From assembly GCF_029207565.1 (NCBI RefSeq), contig NZ_JANCMW010000012.1, forward strand, positions 1-64,000: DNA of 64,000 bases, in the 5' to 3' direction. The position numbers and the translations under genes are program-made. The DNA is from Marinobacter iranensis (GTDB taxonomy: Bacteria > Pseudomonadota > Gammaproteobacteria > Pseudomonadales > Oleiphilaceae). The notes beneath the pieces were generated by a model, which was not told the DNA's origin, ran no database searches, and worked only from the letters and a program-made list of their open reading frames with translations. Positions 17,603 through 28,302 of the stretch are shown here, piece after piece; position 1 is the first letter of the stretch; every line of letters starts with the position of its first letter.

Positions 17603-19353
17603 AGGGATTGCTCCCCGGTCAGCCTCTCAACGGTTTCGATCAAGACCGGGTGGTCCGGGTCCTGCTCGAAACCCTCCTCCCAGATTGTACGGGCCTGTTC
17701 CCGCTCGCCGGTTTTCCAGAGCACTTCGCCAAAATGGGCGGCCACCTCCGGGTCGGCATAGGCTTCCCAGGCACGGGAGAGGTAGTCCCGCGCCTTCTTG
17801 GTTTCACCCTGCAAATAGAGCACCCAGCCCATGCTGTCGAGGATGGCCGGGTTTTCCGGATCGATTGCCAGTGCCCGTTCGATGTAAGCCCTGGCTTCAT
17901 CGTAGCGGTCAGAGCGTGTGGTGAGTATGTATCCCAGCGCGTTGAGCGCCACGGCGTTGTCCGGCTGTTCCTCAATGATCATCCGCAGGTCCTGCTCGGC
18001 CTGTTCCGGTTTGTCCATGGAGTCCAGCAGCATGGCGCGAGCATAACGAATACGGATATTTCCGGGGTAGGCTTCGAGGGCCTCGTTGGCGGCTTCCAGG
18101 GCGCGTTCGTCCTGCTCCTGGTCCAGCAGCAGGTTGATTGCCAGCAGGCGGAAGTTTTCGTCCTGATTGGGGTTGTTCTCCCGGAGTTCGCGAATGGCAG
18201 CCAGGGCTTCGTCCAGCTCTCCCTGTTCTGCCATGAGTTCACTGGCTCGGGCCAGGGCCGGAAAATAGTAGTTGCCTTTCTCGACGTTTTTGTAGAAGCC
18301 GATGGCCTGTTCGATGTTGTTTTCTTCGTCGGCAATCCGGCCCAGATAATAGTGGGCCTCGTCGGTGTGATGGCCCTGCTGAATAAGGCGGGTCAGTTCT
18401 TCTTCGGCCAACGCGGTCTGGTCATTCTCCAGCGCCACAAGGGCGTGGGAGAGCCGGAGACCGGGTACGTCGGGGAAGCGTTTGACCAGGCGGCGAAATT
18501 CATCCTGGGCGGCTTGCAGTTCACCCTCGCCAATCAGCATGCGGCCGTAAAGTGTGCCCATCTGGCGGTTGTCGGGAAAGCGGCGGGTGTTGTGCAGCAG
18601 ATGGTCAAGGGCCTGGCGCTTTTCGCCGGTCTGGTAGAGCAGGTCCCCTTTCAGGATCAGGGCAGGCTGGAAATCCGGCTTGCTGTCCAGCAGCGGCTCC
18701 AGTTTCGCAAGGGCCTGTTGTGGTTCGCCGGTGACTTTCATCAACAGGGCAATACTGTACTGGAGTTCCGGGTTCTCGGGATGGCGCTGTTCCAGTTGCC
18801 GGTAGAGATCAAGCAGTTCCTGCTGTTGTGCCGGTGGCAGATTGCCAGCCATGGCGGCGAGGCTGTCAAAGTCTGCGTCGCCACCCAGGTCCATGATTCG
18901 CTCCATGTGCCCCAGTGCCGTTTCCAGGTCGTTATTCTTCACTGCCTGGATGGCCGATATCCGGTGTGCCTGCATGTTGTCCGGGTCCACCTCCAGCCAC
19001 AATGCCGCCAGCTTCTGCTGGGCGTTGTCGGCGTTCAGTGACTGGGCAATGCGCATGGTGCGCTCGATCACGCCCTTGTCGCGGGATTGCTGGGCCGCTT
19101 TCATGTAGTTGACGAGGGTTACGTCAAAACGGCCCCGCTGGGCAGCTATCTCGCCGGACAGCAGCAGGTAGAGTTCCTCCGGTTCGAAATCGGCGTAGCG
19201 GATTTCCGGTTCCTGTTCCGCTGACGATGCGGTTGTGCCGGTGCTATCAGGCGAAGAGTCGGATTGCGGTTCCTGATTGCCCTTGAAAACAGCGCAGCCG
19301 GACAGGGAAAGCCCAAGCAGGCAGGTAACAAGCAGTAATGCGGACTTATGCAT
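17599..19353 (-). CDS. Tetratricopeptide-repeat lipoprotein
   Basis: This 584-residue protein has an N-terminal lipoprotein signal ending in LSLSGC, a short Ser/Asp/Gln-rich linker, and then many TPR units across the rest of the chain. Typical units include NPELQYSIALLMKVTGEP, HYYLGRIADEENNIEQAIGF and PAILDSMGWVLYLQGETKKA. It is the counterpart of the Pseudomonas gene that sits between lolB and hemA. Its role is unknown; TPR lipoproteins usually scaffold envelope complexes. ATG 19353 is chosen because the lipoprotein signal starts there. A longer in-frame extension would overlap the hemA promoter region. Confidence 0.9.
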   Translation of the reverse strand: MHKSALLLVTCLLGLSLSGCAVFKGNQEPQSDSSPDSTGTTASSAEQEPEIRYADFEPEELYLLLSGEIAAQRGRFDVTLVNYMKAAQQSRDKGVIERTMRIAQSLNADNAQQKLAALWLEVDPDNMQAHRISAIQAVKNNDLETALGHMERIMDLGGDADFDSLAAMAGNLPPAQQQELLDLYRQLEQRHPENPELQYSIALLMKVTGEPQQALAKLEPLLDSKPDFQPALILKGDLLYQTGEKRQALDHLLHNTRRFPDNRQMGTLYGRMLIGEGELQAAQDEFRRLVKRFPDVPGLRLSHALVALENDQTALAEEELTRLIQQGHHTDEAHYYLGRIADEENNIEQAIGFYKNVEKGNYYFPALARASELMAEQGELDEALAAIRELRENNPNQDENFRLLAINLLLDQEQDERALEAANEALEAYPGNIRIRYARAMLLDSMDKPEQAEQDLRMIIEEQPDNAVALNALGYILTTRSDRYDEARAYIERALAIDPENPAILDSMGWVLYLQGETKKARDYLSRAWEAYADPEVAAHFGEVLWKTGEREQARTIWEEGFEQDPDHPVLIETVERLTGEQSL

Positions 19354-19583
19354 GCAACATCCCATGATCTGTGTACAGTGCACCTGATCGGCCGGAAAAA
19401 CTCTGGCGGCAGTCTCAGATGTGGCGTAATGCAACGAGGCTCTATGATGGCACAAGCGCCTGATATTGCCCAACCTGTCAGCAGTTCCCGATATCACAGT
19501 GGTTATGGGTGGCGACAGAGGCTCCCGGTCGTTAAAATACCGGCAATAGTCCGTCTTCAGGCAAAAGGCAATATACCCCCGAT

Positions 19584-20869
19584 ATGGCACTGGTCACACT
19601 CGGAATCAATCATCGTACCGCGCCGGTCGAGTTGCGTGAGCGCGTCGCGTTCACTCCAGAGCGCATGGCCGAGGCTTTTGCCGAATTACGGGCCACCTCC
19701 GGCGCCAGTGAGGCTGCCATCCTGTCCACCTGCAACCGCACCGAACTGTACCTGGCGGGAGACGATGATTGCGCGCCCGCCGTATTGCGGTGGCTGGCGG
19801 GTTTCCATGACATGGAGGCCGGAGACCTGGAAGAAGTGCTTTATGTACACCGGGATTCGGACGCCGTACGCCACATAATGCGGGTAGCGGCCGGCCTGGA
19901 TTCCATGGTACTTGGCGAGCCGCAGATCCTGGGGCAGCTCAAGGACGCCTACTCTCTCGCCCGTGAGCATGGCGCCAGCGGGGCCTTCCTGTCGCGCCTG
20001 TTCGAACACACCTTTTCCGTTGCCAAGCGCGTGCGTACCCAGACCGCCATCGGCGAGAACCCGGTGTCGGTGGCGTACGCCGCCGTCAGCATGGCACACC
20101 ACATCTTCGCGGACATGTCCCGCAACACGGCGCTACTGATTGGCGCCGGCAAGACCATTGAACTGGTCGCCCGGCACCTGGCGGATGCTGGTGTGAAGAA
20201 CTTCCTGGTGGCCAACCGTACCCTGGAACGTGCCCAGGCGCTGGCGGAATCCCGCGGCGGGAAAGGCATCCTGCTTTCCGATATACCCGATCATCTGGCC
20301 GACGTGGACATTGTTATTTCCTCCACTGCCAGTCCGTTGCCAATCCTGGGCAAGGGCGCCGTGGAGCGGGCACTGAAAAAGCGCAAGCATCGCCCTTACT
20401 TCATGGTGGATATTGCCGTTCCCAGGGACATCGAGCCGGAAGTGGGTTCCCTTGCGGATGTCTACCTTTATACCGTCGATGACCTGCGACAGGTCATCGA
20501 AGAGAACGTCCGCTCCCGTGAGGGCGCCGCGCGGGAAGCGGAGAACCTGGTCACGGATGGTGTGCAGCAGTTCCTGAGCCAGCTTCGTGCCCTTGATGCG
20601 GTATCCACCCTCAAGCAGTTCCGCCAGCGCGCGGAAACCCTCAGGGATGTGGAAACCGAGAAGGCGATCCGCGCCCTGCGCAACGGCGCTGATCCGGAAA
20701 CCGTCATGCGGAGCATGGCCCGGGGGCTGACCAACAAGCTGCTCCACGAGCCCTCCATCCAGGTCCGCAAGGCCACAACGGAAGGCAGAACCGAAGTCAC
20801 CCAATGGCTGAGAGAATTGCATCAGCTTGATGCACTGGATGCCGACGCGCCCATCACCCCGGAAAAACT

Positions 20870-20873
<4 letters not shown>
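19584..20873 (+). CDS. hemA: Glutamyl-tRNA reductase
   Basis: This 429-residue enzyme is the first committed enzyme of C5-pathway heme synthesis. The catalytic Cys is in ILSTCNRTELY, near residue 50. The conserved MVLGEPQILGQLKDAY, the NADPH-binding LLIGAGKTIELVARHL and the C-terminal dimerization helices are present. It is divergent from the TPR lipoprotein gene, with 230 bases between them holding both promoters. The stop overlaps prfA as ATGA. Confidence 0.98.
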
Positions 20874-21947
<1,074 letters not shown>

Positions 21948-21955
<8 letters not shown>

Positions 21956-22799
21956 CGCACCTCTATCCTGTGAGGCATTGCTGATAGAAGCCGCCGGGCT
22001 TATCGGCGGTGAAACCCCGCGCCTCGATGCTGAATTATTGCTCGGTTATGTGACTGGCTGGTCCCGGACCACTTTCCGGGCCTGGCCCGAGCGTGAAGTG
22101 GACGTCGCCCTGGTGGCCCGATTCAGTACCCTTGTGGAGCAGCGTTGTGAAGGCCACCCGGTCGCGCACCTGTTGGGCGAACAGGAATTCTGGTCACTCC
22201 CGCTGAAGGTGAACCCGTCCACACTCATTCCCCGGCCGGATACCGAATGCCTGGTGGAAGCAGCCCTAACGCTGGATTTGCCGGAAAGCGCCAATGTGCT
22301 GGATCTTGGTACCGGCACCGGTGCCATCGCCCTGGCCCTGGCCAGTGAACGGCCCGGCTGGCGCGTTTCCGCCTGCGATGCCATCAGCGAAGCCGTGGAC
22401 CTTGCCGCCGACAACGCCGCTCGCCTGAGCCTGCCGGTGACTGTGCGGCAAAGCAACTGGTTTGCGGAGTTACCGCCCGCCGCTTTTGATCTGATTGTTT
22501 CCAATCCCCCGTACATTGCAGGTGATGACGTTCATCTGGGCGAAGGGGATGTGCGCTTCGAACCGGCCTCGGCCCTGGTGGCCGGCAGCGACGGCCTGGA
22601 TGATATCCGGCGGATAACCGCTGAGGCCCCCGCTTGGCTCTCGCCGGGTGGCTGGTTGATACTGGAACATGGCTATGAACAGGGTGCGGCGGTACGACGG
22701 CTTTTCACCGACGCCGGATTTGGCAGCGTGGAAACCCGCAAGGACTACGGCCGGCGTGACCGCTTGACCCTCGGGAGAAAACACCATGCTGAACGATGA
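21948..22799 (+). CDS. prmC: Peptide chain release factor N5-glutamine methyltransferase
   Basis: This 283-residue SAM-dependent enzyme methylates the Gln of the release-factor GGQ motif. It shows LIPRPDTECLVEAAL, the SAM-binding VLDLGTGTGAIALALA and the catalytic SNPPYI motif. ATG 21948 overlaps the prfA stop by 8 bases, and the 3' end overlaps moeB by 14 bases. An in-frame longer start would lie inside prfA and lacks family homology. Confidence 0.97.
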
Positions 22800-23544
22800 G
22801 GAACTGCTGCGCTACAGCCGGCAGATACTGATGCCTCGGTTTGATATAACTGGCCAGACCAGGCTCAAATCCGCGAGAGTGCTGGTGGTCGGCGCCGGCG
22901 GCCTGGGCTGCCCGGTTGCCCTTTACCTAGGCGCAGCCGGTGTCGGTCACCTGACGCTGGCGGACAACGACCAGATCGAGATCGCCAACCTGCAGCGCCA
23001 GATAGCGTTCGAGCAGTCCGATCTTGGCGAGTCCAAAGCCGAACATCTGGCCGATCGGGTGAGACGCATAAACCCGGAGGTATCGGTTGCCGCCCTGACT
23101 GAGCGACTGGAAGGCGATGAACTACAGCGGCAGGTGAAATCGGCGACCTTGGTGATCGACTGCACGGACAACTTCAACACCCGTTTCGCCCTCAACCGCG
23201 CCTGCGTGTCCGCCCGCGTTCCGTTGGTGTCTGGCGCAGCCATCCGTGGGGAAGGGCAGCTGTCCGTCTACGACGTGCGCGATGAAGCCAGCCCCTGTTA
23301 TCACTGTCTCTACCCTGAGCAGGGCAACGAAGATCTTACTTGCTCCGAGGCAGGTGTTATCGGCCCGTTGGTCGGCATGATCGGCGCTTCCCAGGCGATG
23401 GAAGCCATTAAAGTAATCACCGGCGTTGGCAAATCACTTACAGGTCGATTGCTGATCCTCGATGCCTGGCAAATGGAATGGCGGGAAATGAAACTCGCAA
23501 GAGACCCAGGTTGTCCTGTCTGTAGCAGCAGAGAGCCAGCATAA
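22786..23544 (+). CDS. moeB: MoeB/ThiF-family adenylyltransferase
   Basis: This 252-residue E1-like enzyme adenylates the C-terminal glycine of a sulfur-carrier protein such as MoaD. It has RYSRQILMPRFDITGQ, the nucleotide loop VVGAGGLGCPVALYL, the DNFNTR segment and two zinc-binding Cys pairs (CYHC and CPVC). It has no rhodanese domain, so it is the short MoeB type. ThiF-type activity cannot be excluded. It ends the hemA-prfA-prmC-moeB series just before a long inverted repeat. Confidence 0.93.
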   Translation: MLNDEELLRYSRQILMPRFDITGQTRLKSARVLVVGAGGLGCPVALYLGAAGVGHLTLADNDQIEIANLQRQIAFEQSDLGESKAEHLADRVRRINPEVSVAALTERLEGDELQRQVKSATLVIDCTDNFNTRFALNRACVSARVPLVSGAAIRGEGQLSVYDVRDEASPCYHCLYPEQGNEDLTCSEAGVIGPLVGMIGASQAMEAIKVITGVGKSLTGRLLILDAWQMEWREMKLARDPGCPVCSSREPA

Positions 23545-23651
23545 GGCAGGGCGGGCAGGCCCTTCCAAAACCGTGCGGAGCCATGGATGGCGGAGCCGAG
23601 CGTACAGGGATGTATTCACAGCGTGTTTTGGAAGGGCCTGCCCGCCCTGCC
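23545..23651. repeat. Long inverted repeat between convergent moeB and phrB
   Basis: The left arm (23545-23571) and right arm (23625-23651) are 27 bases each and perfectly complementary, separated by 53 bases. The arms read GGCAGGGCGGGCAGGCCCTT... and its complement. The arms begin one base after the moeB stop and end 8 bases before the phrB stop. The repeat fills the gap and can act as a two-way transcription stop. The spacer is non-palindromic and starts near CCATGGATGGCGGAG. The build resembles a small dispersed intergenic element. A single copy was noticed in this window. Confidence 0.75.
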
Positions 23652-23659
23652 GTTACCTC

Positions 23660-25060
23660 CTAGTTCTTAAGCGCCTGAAACTTTGAAATTGCCTCTTTTC
23701 TGCTTTCTTTGAGATCAACGATAGGCCGGGGATATCCTCCGGGGATAACACCGCCTGCCCAAGGCTGATGAATCCGCTTGTTATCCAGTTTCGCCAGTTC
23801 CGGAACGTATCTGCGGATAAATTTGCCGTCGGGATCGAAACGCTCACTCTGGGTGGCTGGGTTGAACACTCGAAAATAGGGTGCTGCGTCGGTGCCGGTG
23901 GAGGCGCTCCATTGCCAGCCGCCGTTGTTTGAGGCCAGGAATCCGTCCACCAGTTTCGACATGAAATAAGCCTCACCGAGGCGCCAGTCGATAAACAGAT
24001 TCTTCGTCAGGAACATGGCGGTGATCATCCGAAGTCGGTTATGCATCCAACCGGTCTGGTTTAGCTGGCGCATGGCGGCATCGACAATGGGGATGCCGGT
24101 ATTTCCGGCCTTCCAGGCTTCGAAGTTTTCGCCGGGTGTATTCCACTGCAGGGCTTCCGTTTCAGGCTTGAAAGCCCGGTGCATGCTCACCCTCGGGTAG
24201 TGGTAGAGGATGTTGATGTAGAAATCCCGCCAGGCGATTTCGTTGGTCCAGGTGGCCAGGCCTTCCTGGTTGCCGCCCATGCCCTGGTGCTGGCGGGCTG
24301 TGATCAGGCACTGCCTGCCAGACAGCACGCCGTTGGCCAGGTAGGGGGACAGCAGGCTGGTACCGTCCACGGCGGGAAGGTCGCGGAGATCCTTGTAGTC
24401 CCCCGCGCGGTTGTCGAGGAACTGTTCCAGTTGTCGGTGGGCAGCGTCCTCGCCAGTTTCGACAAGCCGTGGTGGCGGGTTTTCGAAGCCCTTTGGAATG
24501 CCTTCATAGCGTACGGCCTCAACGGCCTCGCCCACGGGCCCCGGAACAGGAAAGAGCGTTGGCTGAGCTTCGTCAATCCAACTGCGCCAGCGGCGGGAGA
24601 ACGGGGTGAACACCGAGTAGGGCTCTTCCTGCTGCGTGAGTATGCTGCCAACGGGTGCGACGGTCTGGTCCCGGTACTTGTTCACGGCCACGCCGATGCT
24701 ATCGAGGGCCTGTTTCACGGTCTTGTCCCTGCGCCTTTCGTTAACTCCGTATTCCTCGTTGAAGTGAACATGCCGGATACTCTCGCGCCGGCAAAAATCC
24801 TCCAGCTTTTCAATGCTGTCCGCAAAGGTTGTTGCGGTGATGAAAGACATTGGAATGCCCAGCCCGGTCAGTTCCTCCGACAGTGCGTTGGCGTGGTCCA
24901 GCACGAATCGAACCCGTGCCGGGGACCAGTCGTGCTGGTGCCACTGCTCCGGGGTAACGATAAAGCAGGCGCGCACCGGTTGCCGCTGTTTGCAGGCGGC
25001 AGTGAGGGCGTCGTTATCGGCGACGCGCAGGTCGTTTCGGAACCAGACGAGCTGAGTCAT
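23660..25060 (-). CDS. phrB: Class I deoxyribodipyrimidine photolyase
   Basis: This 466-residue enzyme repairs UV cyclobutane dimers using light. The N-terminal antenna-binding Rossmann domain begins LVWFRNDLRVADN. The C-terminal FAD domain has NEIAWRDFYINILYHYP, GWMHNRLRMITAMFLTKNL and SASTGTDAAPYFRVFNP. The start is ATG 25060, where family homology begins. A 12-codon upstream extension is open but unsupported. Cryptochrome function is less likely given the full photolyase motifs. Confidence 0.95.
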   Translation of the reverse strand: MTQLVWFRNDLRVADNDALTAACKQRQPVRACFIVTPEQWHQHDWSPARVRFVLDHANALSEELTGLGIPMSFITATTFADSIEKLEDFCRRESIRHVHFNEEYGVNERRRDKTVKQALDSIGVAVNKYRDQTVAPVGSILTQQEEPYSVFTPFSRRWRSWIDEAQPTLFPVPGPVGEAVEAVRYEGIPKGFENPPPRLVETGEDAAHRQLEQFLDNRAGDYKDLRDLPAVDGTSLLSPYLANGVLSGRQCLITARQHQGMGGNQEGLATWTNEIAWRDFYINILYHYPRVSMHRAFKPETEALQWNTPGENFEAWKAGNTGIPIVDAAMRQLNQTGWMHNRLRMITAMFLTKNLFIDWRLGEAYFMSKLVDGFLASNNGGWQWSASTGTDAAPYFRVFNPATQSERFDPDGKFIRRYVPELAKLDNKRIHQPWAGGVIPGGYPRPIVDLKESRKEAISKFQALKN

Positions 25061-25166
25061 TGGGCTTCCTGTAGTCGGTGAAGGTTTGATGGCCACGGAT
25101 GGATATTCGCCGGAACGTACTGATTGGATTATAGTTAATGACAGATTTCATGGATAAAGGGCCGGA

Positions 25167-25985
25167 ATGACAACGAGTCTGGAAACACCGCAAATGATGC
25201 AGGACGGCCAGTGGGGTACCCATTACACGCTGGAGCCGGGACAGACCCAGTACCATGAACTCAGTCACACCCGGGCGTGGGTCACCCTGCTTGAGCAGGA
25301 ATGGCAGATTCGCTACCAGCGCACCTCCGAAGAGGACAGCCAGGAACGCTGGCTGCAGCGGGTAGCCAACGCCTTACCCAATACGGAAATTGACGTTCAG
25401 CGCTTTGTACGGCCGGATAACGGTAGCCAGGTTCGGTATCTGCCGGCCATGTCGAACCTTGCAATGGTGATTCGTCCCTATCAGCCGCTGACCATTCCCG
25501 CCAACAGTGAGTGCACCATATACGTGGGCACGCTCCTGTGGATGCGAATCCAGGCCGGAAACAAGGGAACGACCCTGATGGAACTGCCGCTGGAGGAGCC
25601 GTCGCTGACCTGGGTGGGCCGTACCACCATGGAGGGCGAACTTTGCTACTCCGCCGCCACGTTTGCTCGTCTGGTTTTGGAGGCTGTGCCCAAGCGCCCA
25701 TGGCGGGCTGTTACACCCGTGAGGATTATCAATGAACGGCAAGCCCCCCTGTTGCTGGAGCGATTCAACCTCCCAACCCCTTTGCTGTCGCTACACCGCA
25801 ATGAGAAAGGGCAGCTCTGGACGCCGGGAGTGACGGTCATATGCGAAACGGACATGAATTCAGCGCGCCTGAAGATCGACCATAAACTCATCGCTGCGGC
25901 CGGGCGTTGCGAGCAGGTGGCCCCTGCCCGCGAGCATACCGCCCGGGGCGGGCTGGTACGTGCTTATGACCGGATATTCGGCTGA
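25167..25985 (+). CDS. Conserved protein, probably DUF432 family
   Basis: This 272-residue cytoplasmic-looking protein has no signal peptide and no membrane segment. Features seen are a WVTLLEQEWQIRYQR strand region, the segment VIRPYQPLTIPANSECTIYVG and the later LLLERFNLPTPLLSLH. The pattern recalls DUF432 proteins, but that assignment is from memory of family features. No catalytic motif is evident. It is the first gene of the mscS-rimB-rimK series, 48 bases before mscS, so a role with the channel or with protein glutamylation is possible but unproven. Confidence 0.6.
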   Translation: MTTSLETPQMMQDGQWGTHYTLEPGQTQYHELSHTRAWVTLLEQEWQIRYQRTSEEDSQERWLQRVANALPNTEIDVQRFVRPDNGSQVRYLPAMSNLAMVIRPYQPLTIPANSECTIYVGTLLWMRIQAGNKGTTLMELPLEEPSLTWVGRTTMEGELCYSAATFARLVLEAVPKRPWRAVTPVRIINERQAPLLLERFNLPTPLLSLHRNEKGQLWTPGVTVICETDMNSARLKIDHKLIAAAGRCEQVAPAREHTARGGLVRAYDRIFG

Positions 25986-26033
25986 TAAATACGACCACTT
26001 GTCGCTATCGTTACCGTAAATGGAGTTACCTCC

Positions 26034-26921
26034 TTGATCGAGCAGTTTGAAAACAGTCTGATGCAGTTTTTCGGTGCCATTGCCTGGGGCAAGTGGATCA
26101 GCACCCTTTTCTTGCTGGTTCTCGGCATTGTGCTGGCCTCCTTTGCTGCCCGTGGCGTTTCACGCTTCATGCAGGACCGTGCATCACGCCATCACGCGGT
26201 GATGCTGAGGCGGCTGGTGTTCTACATTGTGCTGGCCATATTCCTTGTTGCCGCCCTGCGGGAGGCGGGGTTTTCCCTGGACGTGGTGCTGGGCGCCGCC
26301 GGGATACTGACCGTGGCGATCGGTTTCGCGTCCCAGACCTCCGCCTCCAACATGATCAGCGGTCTGTTCCTGCTGGTGGAAAAGCCCTTTGAAATCGGCA
26401 ATTTCATCGAAGTAGAGGGCACCCTTGGCGAGGTGGTTTCCATTGATATGCTGAGTGTAAAGCTGCGGACGCCGGACAATCTTTATGTGCGTATCCCCAA
26501 TGAGACGCTGATTAAAACCCGGGTGGTGAACCGTTCGCGTTTTCCCATCCGCCGCATGGATTTGACCGTGGGCATTGCCTATGCAGAGGATGTTGAACGG
26601 GTTGAAAACCTGCTGCTGGAACTGGCGAGGCAGAACAGTGCCAGCCTGGAGGAGCCCAAAGCGTTTGTGCTGGTGACCGGATTTGGTCCATCCGCAGTGG
26701 ACCTGCAATTCTCCTTCTGGGTGCCGGGTGACCGGGTTCTGGAAGGGCGTAGCCAGATGATGGTTGCCGTCAAGAAGGCGCTTGACAAGGAAGGTATCGA
26801 AATACCTTTCCCCCACACGAGTATTTATGCCGGAAGCCATTCCGAGCCTTTCCGGGTGGAACTGCTTCGGCCGGAAACCGCAACCAACAAGGGAGATCCG
26901 GATGCCGACCAGAACGGATGA
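26034..26921 (+). CDS. Small-conductance mechanosensitive channel (MscS family)
   Basis: This 295-residue channel opens under membrane tension to release solutes. It has three N-terminal membrane helices, about residues 15-35, 60-80 and 85-110. The pore helix contains GAAGILTVAIGFASQTSASNM. The cytoplasmic beta domain follows with VEKPFEIGNFIEVEGTLGEV and VRIPNETLIKTRVVN. The start is TTG 26034, supported by GGAG at 26022-26025. The 3' end overlaps the RimB-like gene by 20 bases. Confidence 0.94.
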   Translation: MIEQFENSLMQFFGAIAWGKWISTLFLLVLGIVLASFAARGVSRFMQDRASRHHAVMLRRLVFYIVLAIFLVAALREAGFSLDVVLGAAGILTVAIGFASQTSASNMISGLFLLVEKPFEIGNFIEVEGTLGEVVSIDMLSVKLRTPDNLYVRIPNETLIKTRVVNRSRFPIRRMDLTVGIAYAEDVERVENLLLELARQNSASLEEPKAFVLVTGFGPSAVDLQFSFWVPGDRVLEGRSQMMVAVKKALDKEGIEIPFPHTSIYAGSHSEPFRVELLRPETATNKGDPDADQNG

Positions 26922-27399
26922 AACCACGAAAGCCGGGGCAGAGCCCACAACAGATGGAAAGCTGGCCCTGGGGTGGCGGGAATGGGTTGCCTTGCCGGAC
27001 TTCGATATTTCCCGCATCAAGGCAAAAGTGGATACCGGTGCCCGCACCTCGTGCCTCCATACATTCCGAACGGAACCCTACACCGAGAATGGCGAGCGCC
27101 GGGTCCGTTTCTGGGTTCACCCGGTGCAGAACGATTTGCATCACGTGGTGGAGTGCGATGCGCTGGTGTTGGACGAACGCAACGTATCGGATTCCGGTGG
27201 CCACAAGGAGCTGAGGCTGGTGATCGAAACCCGCCTGGTGATTGGCAGTACCGAGTGGCCCATGGAAATGACCTTGACCAATCGTGACTCCATGCGTTTT
27301 CGTATGCTGCTTGGCCGAACGGCGATGGCCAGGCGCGCCATTGTACTTCCTGAATATTCCTATCTTGCCGGTGAACCGGCCCTAAGGACGAAAAAATGA
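26902..27399 (+). CDS. rimB: RimB-like retropepsin-type protease (often named ATP-dependent zinc protease)
   Basis: This 165-residue protein has KAKVDTGARTSCLHT near residue 40. The DTGA sequence is the hallmark of retropepsin-like aspartic proteases. No HExxH zinc motif is visible, so the common name zinc protease is misleading. In Pseudomonas, RimB works with RimK on the glutamate tail of ribosomal protein S6. The gene overlaps mscS (20 bases) and rimK (4 bases), so coupled expression with both is likely. ATG 26902 is preceded by GGGAGA. The RimB name rests on context and family. Confidence 0.75.
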   Translation: MPTRTDETTKAGAEPTTDGKLALGWREWVALPDFDISRIKAKVDTGARTSCLHTFRTEPYTENGERRVRFWVHPVQNDLHHVVECDALVLDERNVSDSGGHKELRLVIETRLVIGSTEWPMEMTLTNRDSMRFRMLLGRTAMARRAIVLPEYSYLAGEPALRTKK

Positions 27400-28301
27400 A
27401 GATTGCGATTCTGTCGCGTAACCGTCATCTCTACTCGACACGACGTCTGGTGGAGGAAGGCATTAACCGGGGCCACGAAGTGAAGGTGATTGACTGCCTG
27501 CACTGCTCCATGAACATCACCTCCGCCGACCCGAGAATTCACTACCACGAAGAAGTGCTGGAAGACTTTGATGTGGTGATTCCCCGTATCGGCGCATCGG
27601 TGACATTCTACGGTACAGCGGTGTTGCGGCAATTCGAGATGATGGGGGTTTTTCCCGTCAATGAGTCCGTGGCCATTACCCGCTCCCGTGACAAGCTGCG
27701 CTCATTGCAACTGCTGGCCCGCAAGGGTGTGGGCATGCCGGTGACCGGGTTTGCCAACAAGCCGGACAACGTGCCGGAACTCCTGCAGATGGTGGGCGGT
27801 GCGCCGGTGGTCATCAAACTGTTGCAGGGCACCCAGGGTATCGGCGTGGTGCTGGCGGAAACACGCAAGGCCGCTGAAAGCGTGATTGAGGCCTTTATGG
27901 GCCTGAAAGCCGACATTCTGGTGCAGGAATTCATCAAGGAAGCCGGTGGTGCCGATATTCGCTGTTTTGTCATTGGCGACAAGGTGATTGCGGCCATGAA
28001 ACGCCAGGGTGGGGAAGGGGAGTTCCGTTCCAACCTGCACCGGGGTGGCACGGCTTCGCTGGTGAGAATCACCCCCGAAGAGCGCAAAACCGCCATCACA
28101 GCCGCGAAATCCATGGGCCTGAACGTAGCCGGCGTGGATTTGCTGCGCTCCAGCCGCGGCCCCCTGGTGATGGAAGTAAACTCCTCACCGGGCCTGGAAG
28201 GCATCGAGAACGCTACCGGCAAGAATGTGGCCGGCATGATCATGAACTGGACCGAGAAAAACCAGCAGCCCTGGAAAACCCGAACCAAGGGGAGGGGATA
28301 A
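27396..28301 (+). CDS. rimK: Ribosomal protein S6--L-glutamate ligase (ATP-grasp)
   Basis: This 301-residue ATP-grasp ligase adds glutamate residues to the C-terminus of ribosomal protein S6. It begins MKIAILSRNRHLYSTRRL and carries NESVAITRSRDKLRSLQLLA. The ATP-grasp core follows with VVIKLLQGTQGIGVVLAE, ADIRCFVIGDKVIAAM and the metal-binding VMEVNSSPGLEGIE. The length equals E. coli RimK. The start overlaps rimB as ATGA. Confidence 0.94.
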   Translation: MKIAILSRNRHLYSTRRLVEEGINRGHEVKVIDCLHCSMNITSADPRIHYHEEVLEDFDVVIPRIGASVTFYGTAVLRQFEMMGVFPVNESVAITRSRDKLRSLQLLARKGVGMPVTGFANKPDNVPELLQMVGGAPVVIKLLQGTQGIGVVLAETRKAAESVIEAFMGLKADILVQEFIKEAGGADIRCFVIGDKVIAAMKRQGGEGEFRSNLHRGGTASLVRITPEERKTAITAAKSMGLNVAGVDLLRSSRGPLVMEVNSSPGLEGIENATGKNVAGMIMNWTEKNQQPWKTRTKGRG

Positions 28302-28302
28302 A

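Noticed and set aside
17527..19041. Open frame of 504 codons on the plus strand opposite the TPR lipoprotein gene
   Set aside because: It is a shadow of the real minus-strand gene. Its translation has no domain pattern, while the other strand encodes clear TPR repeats and a lipobox.
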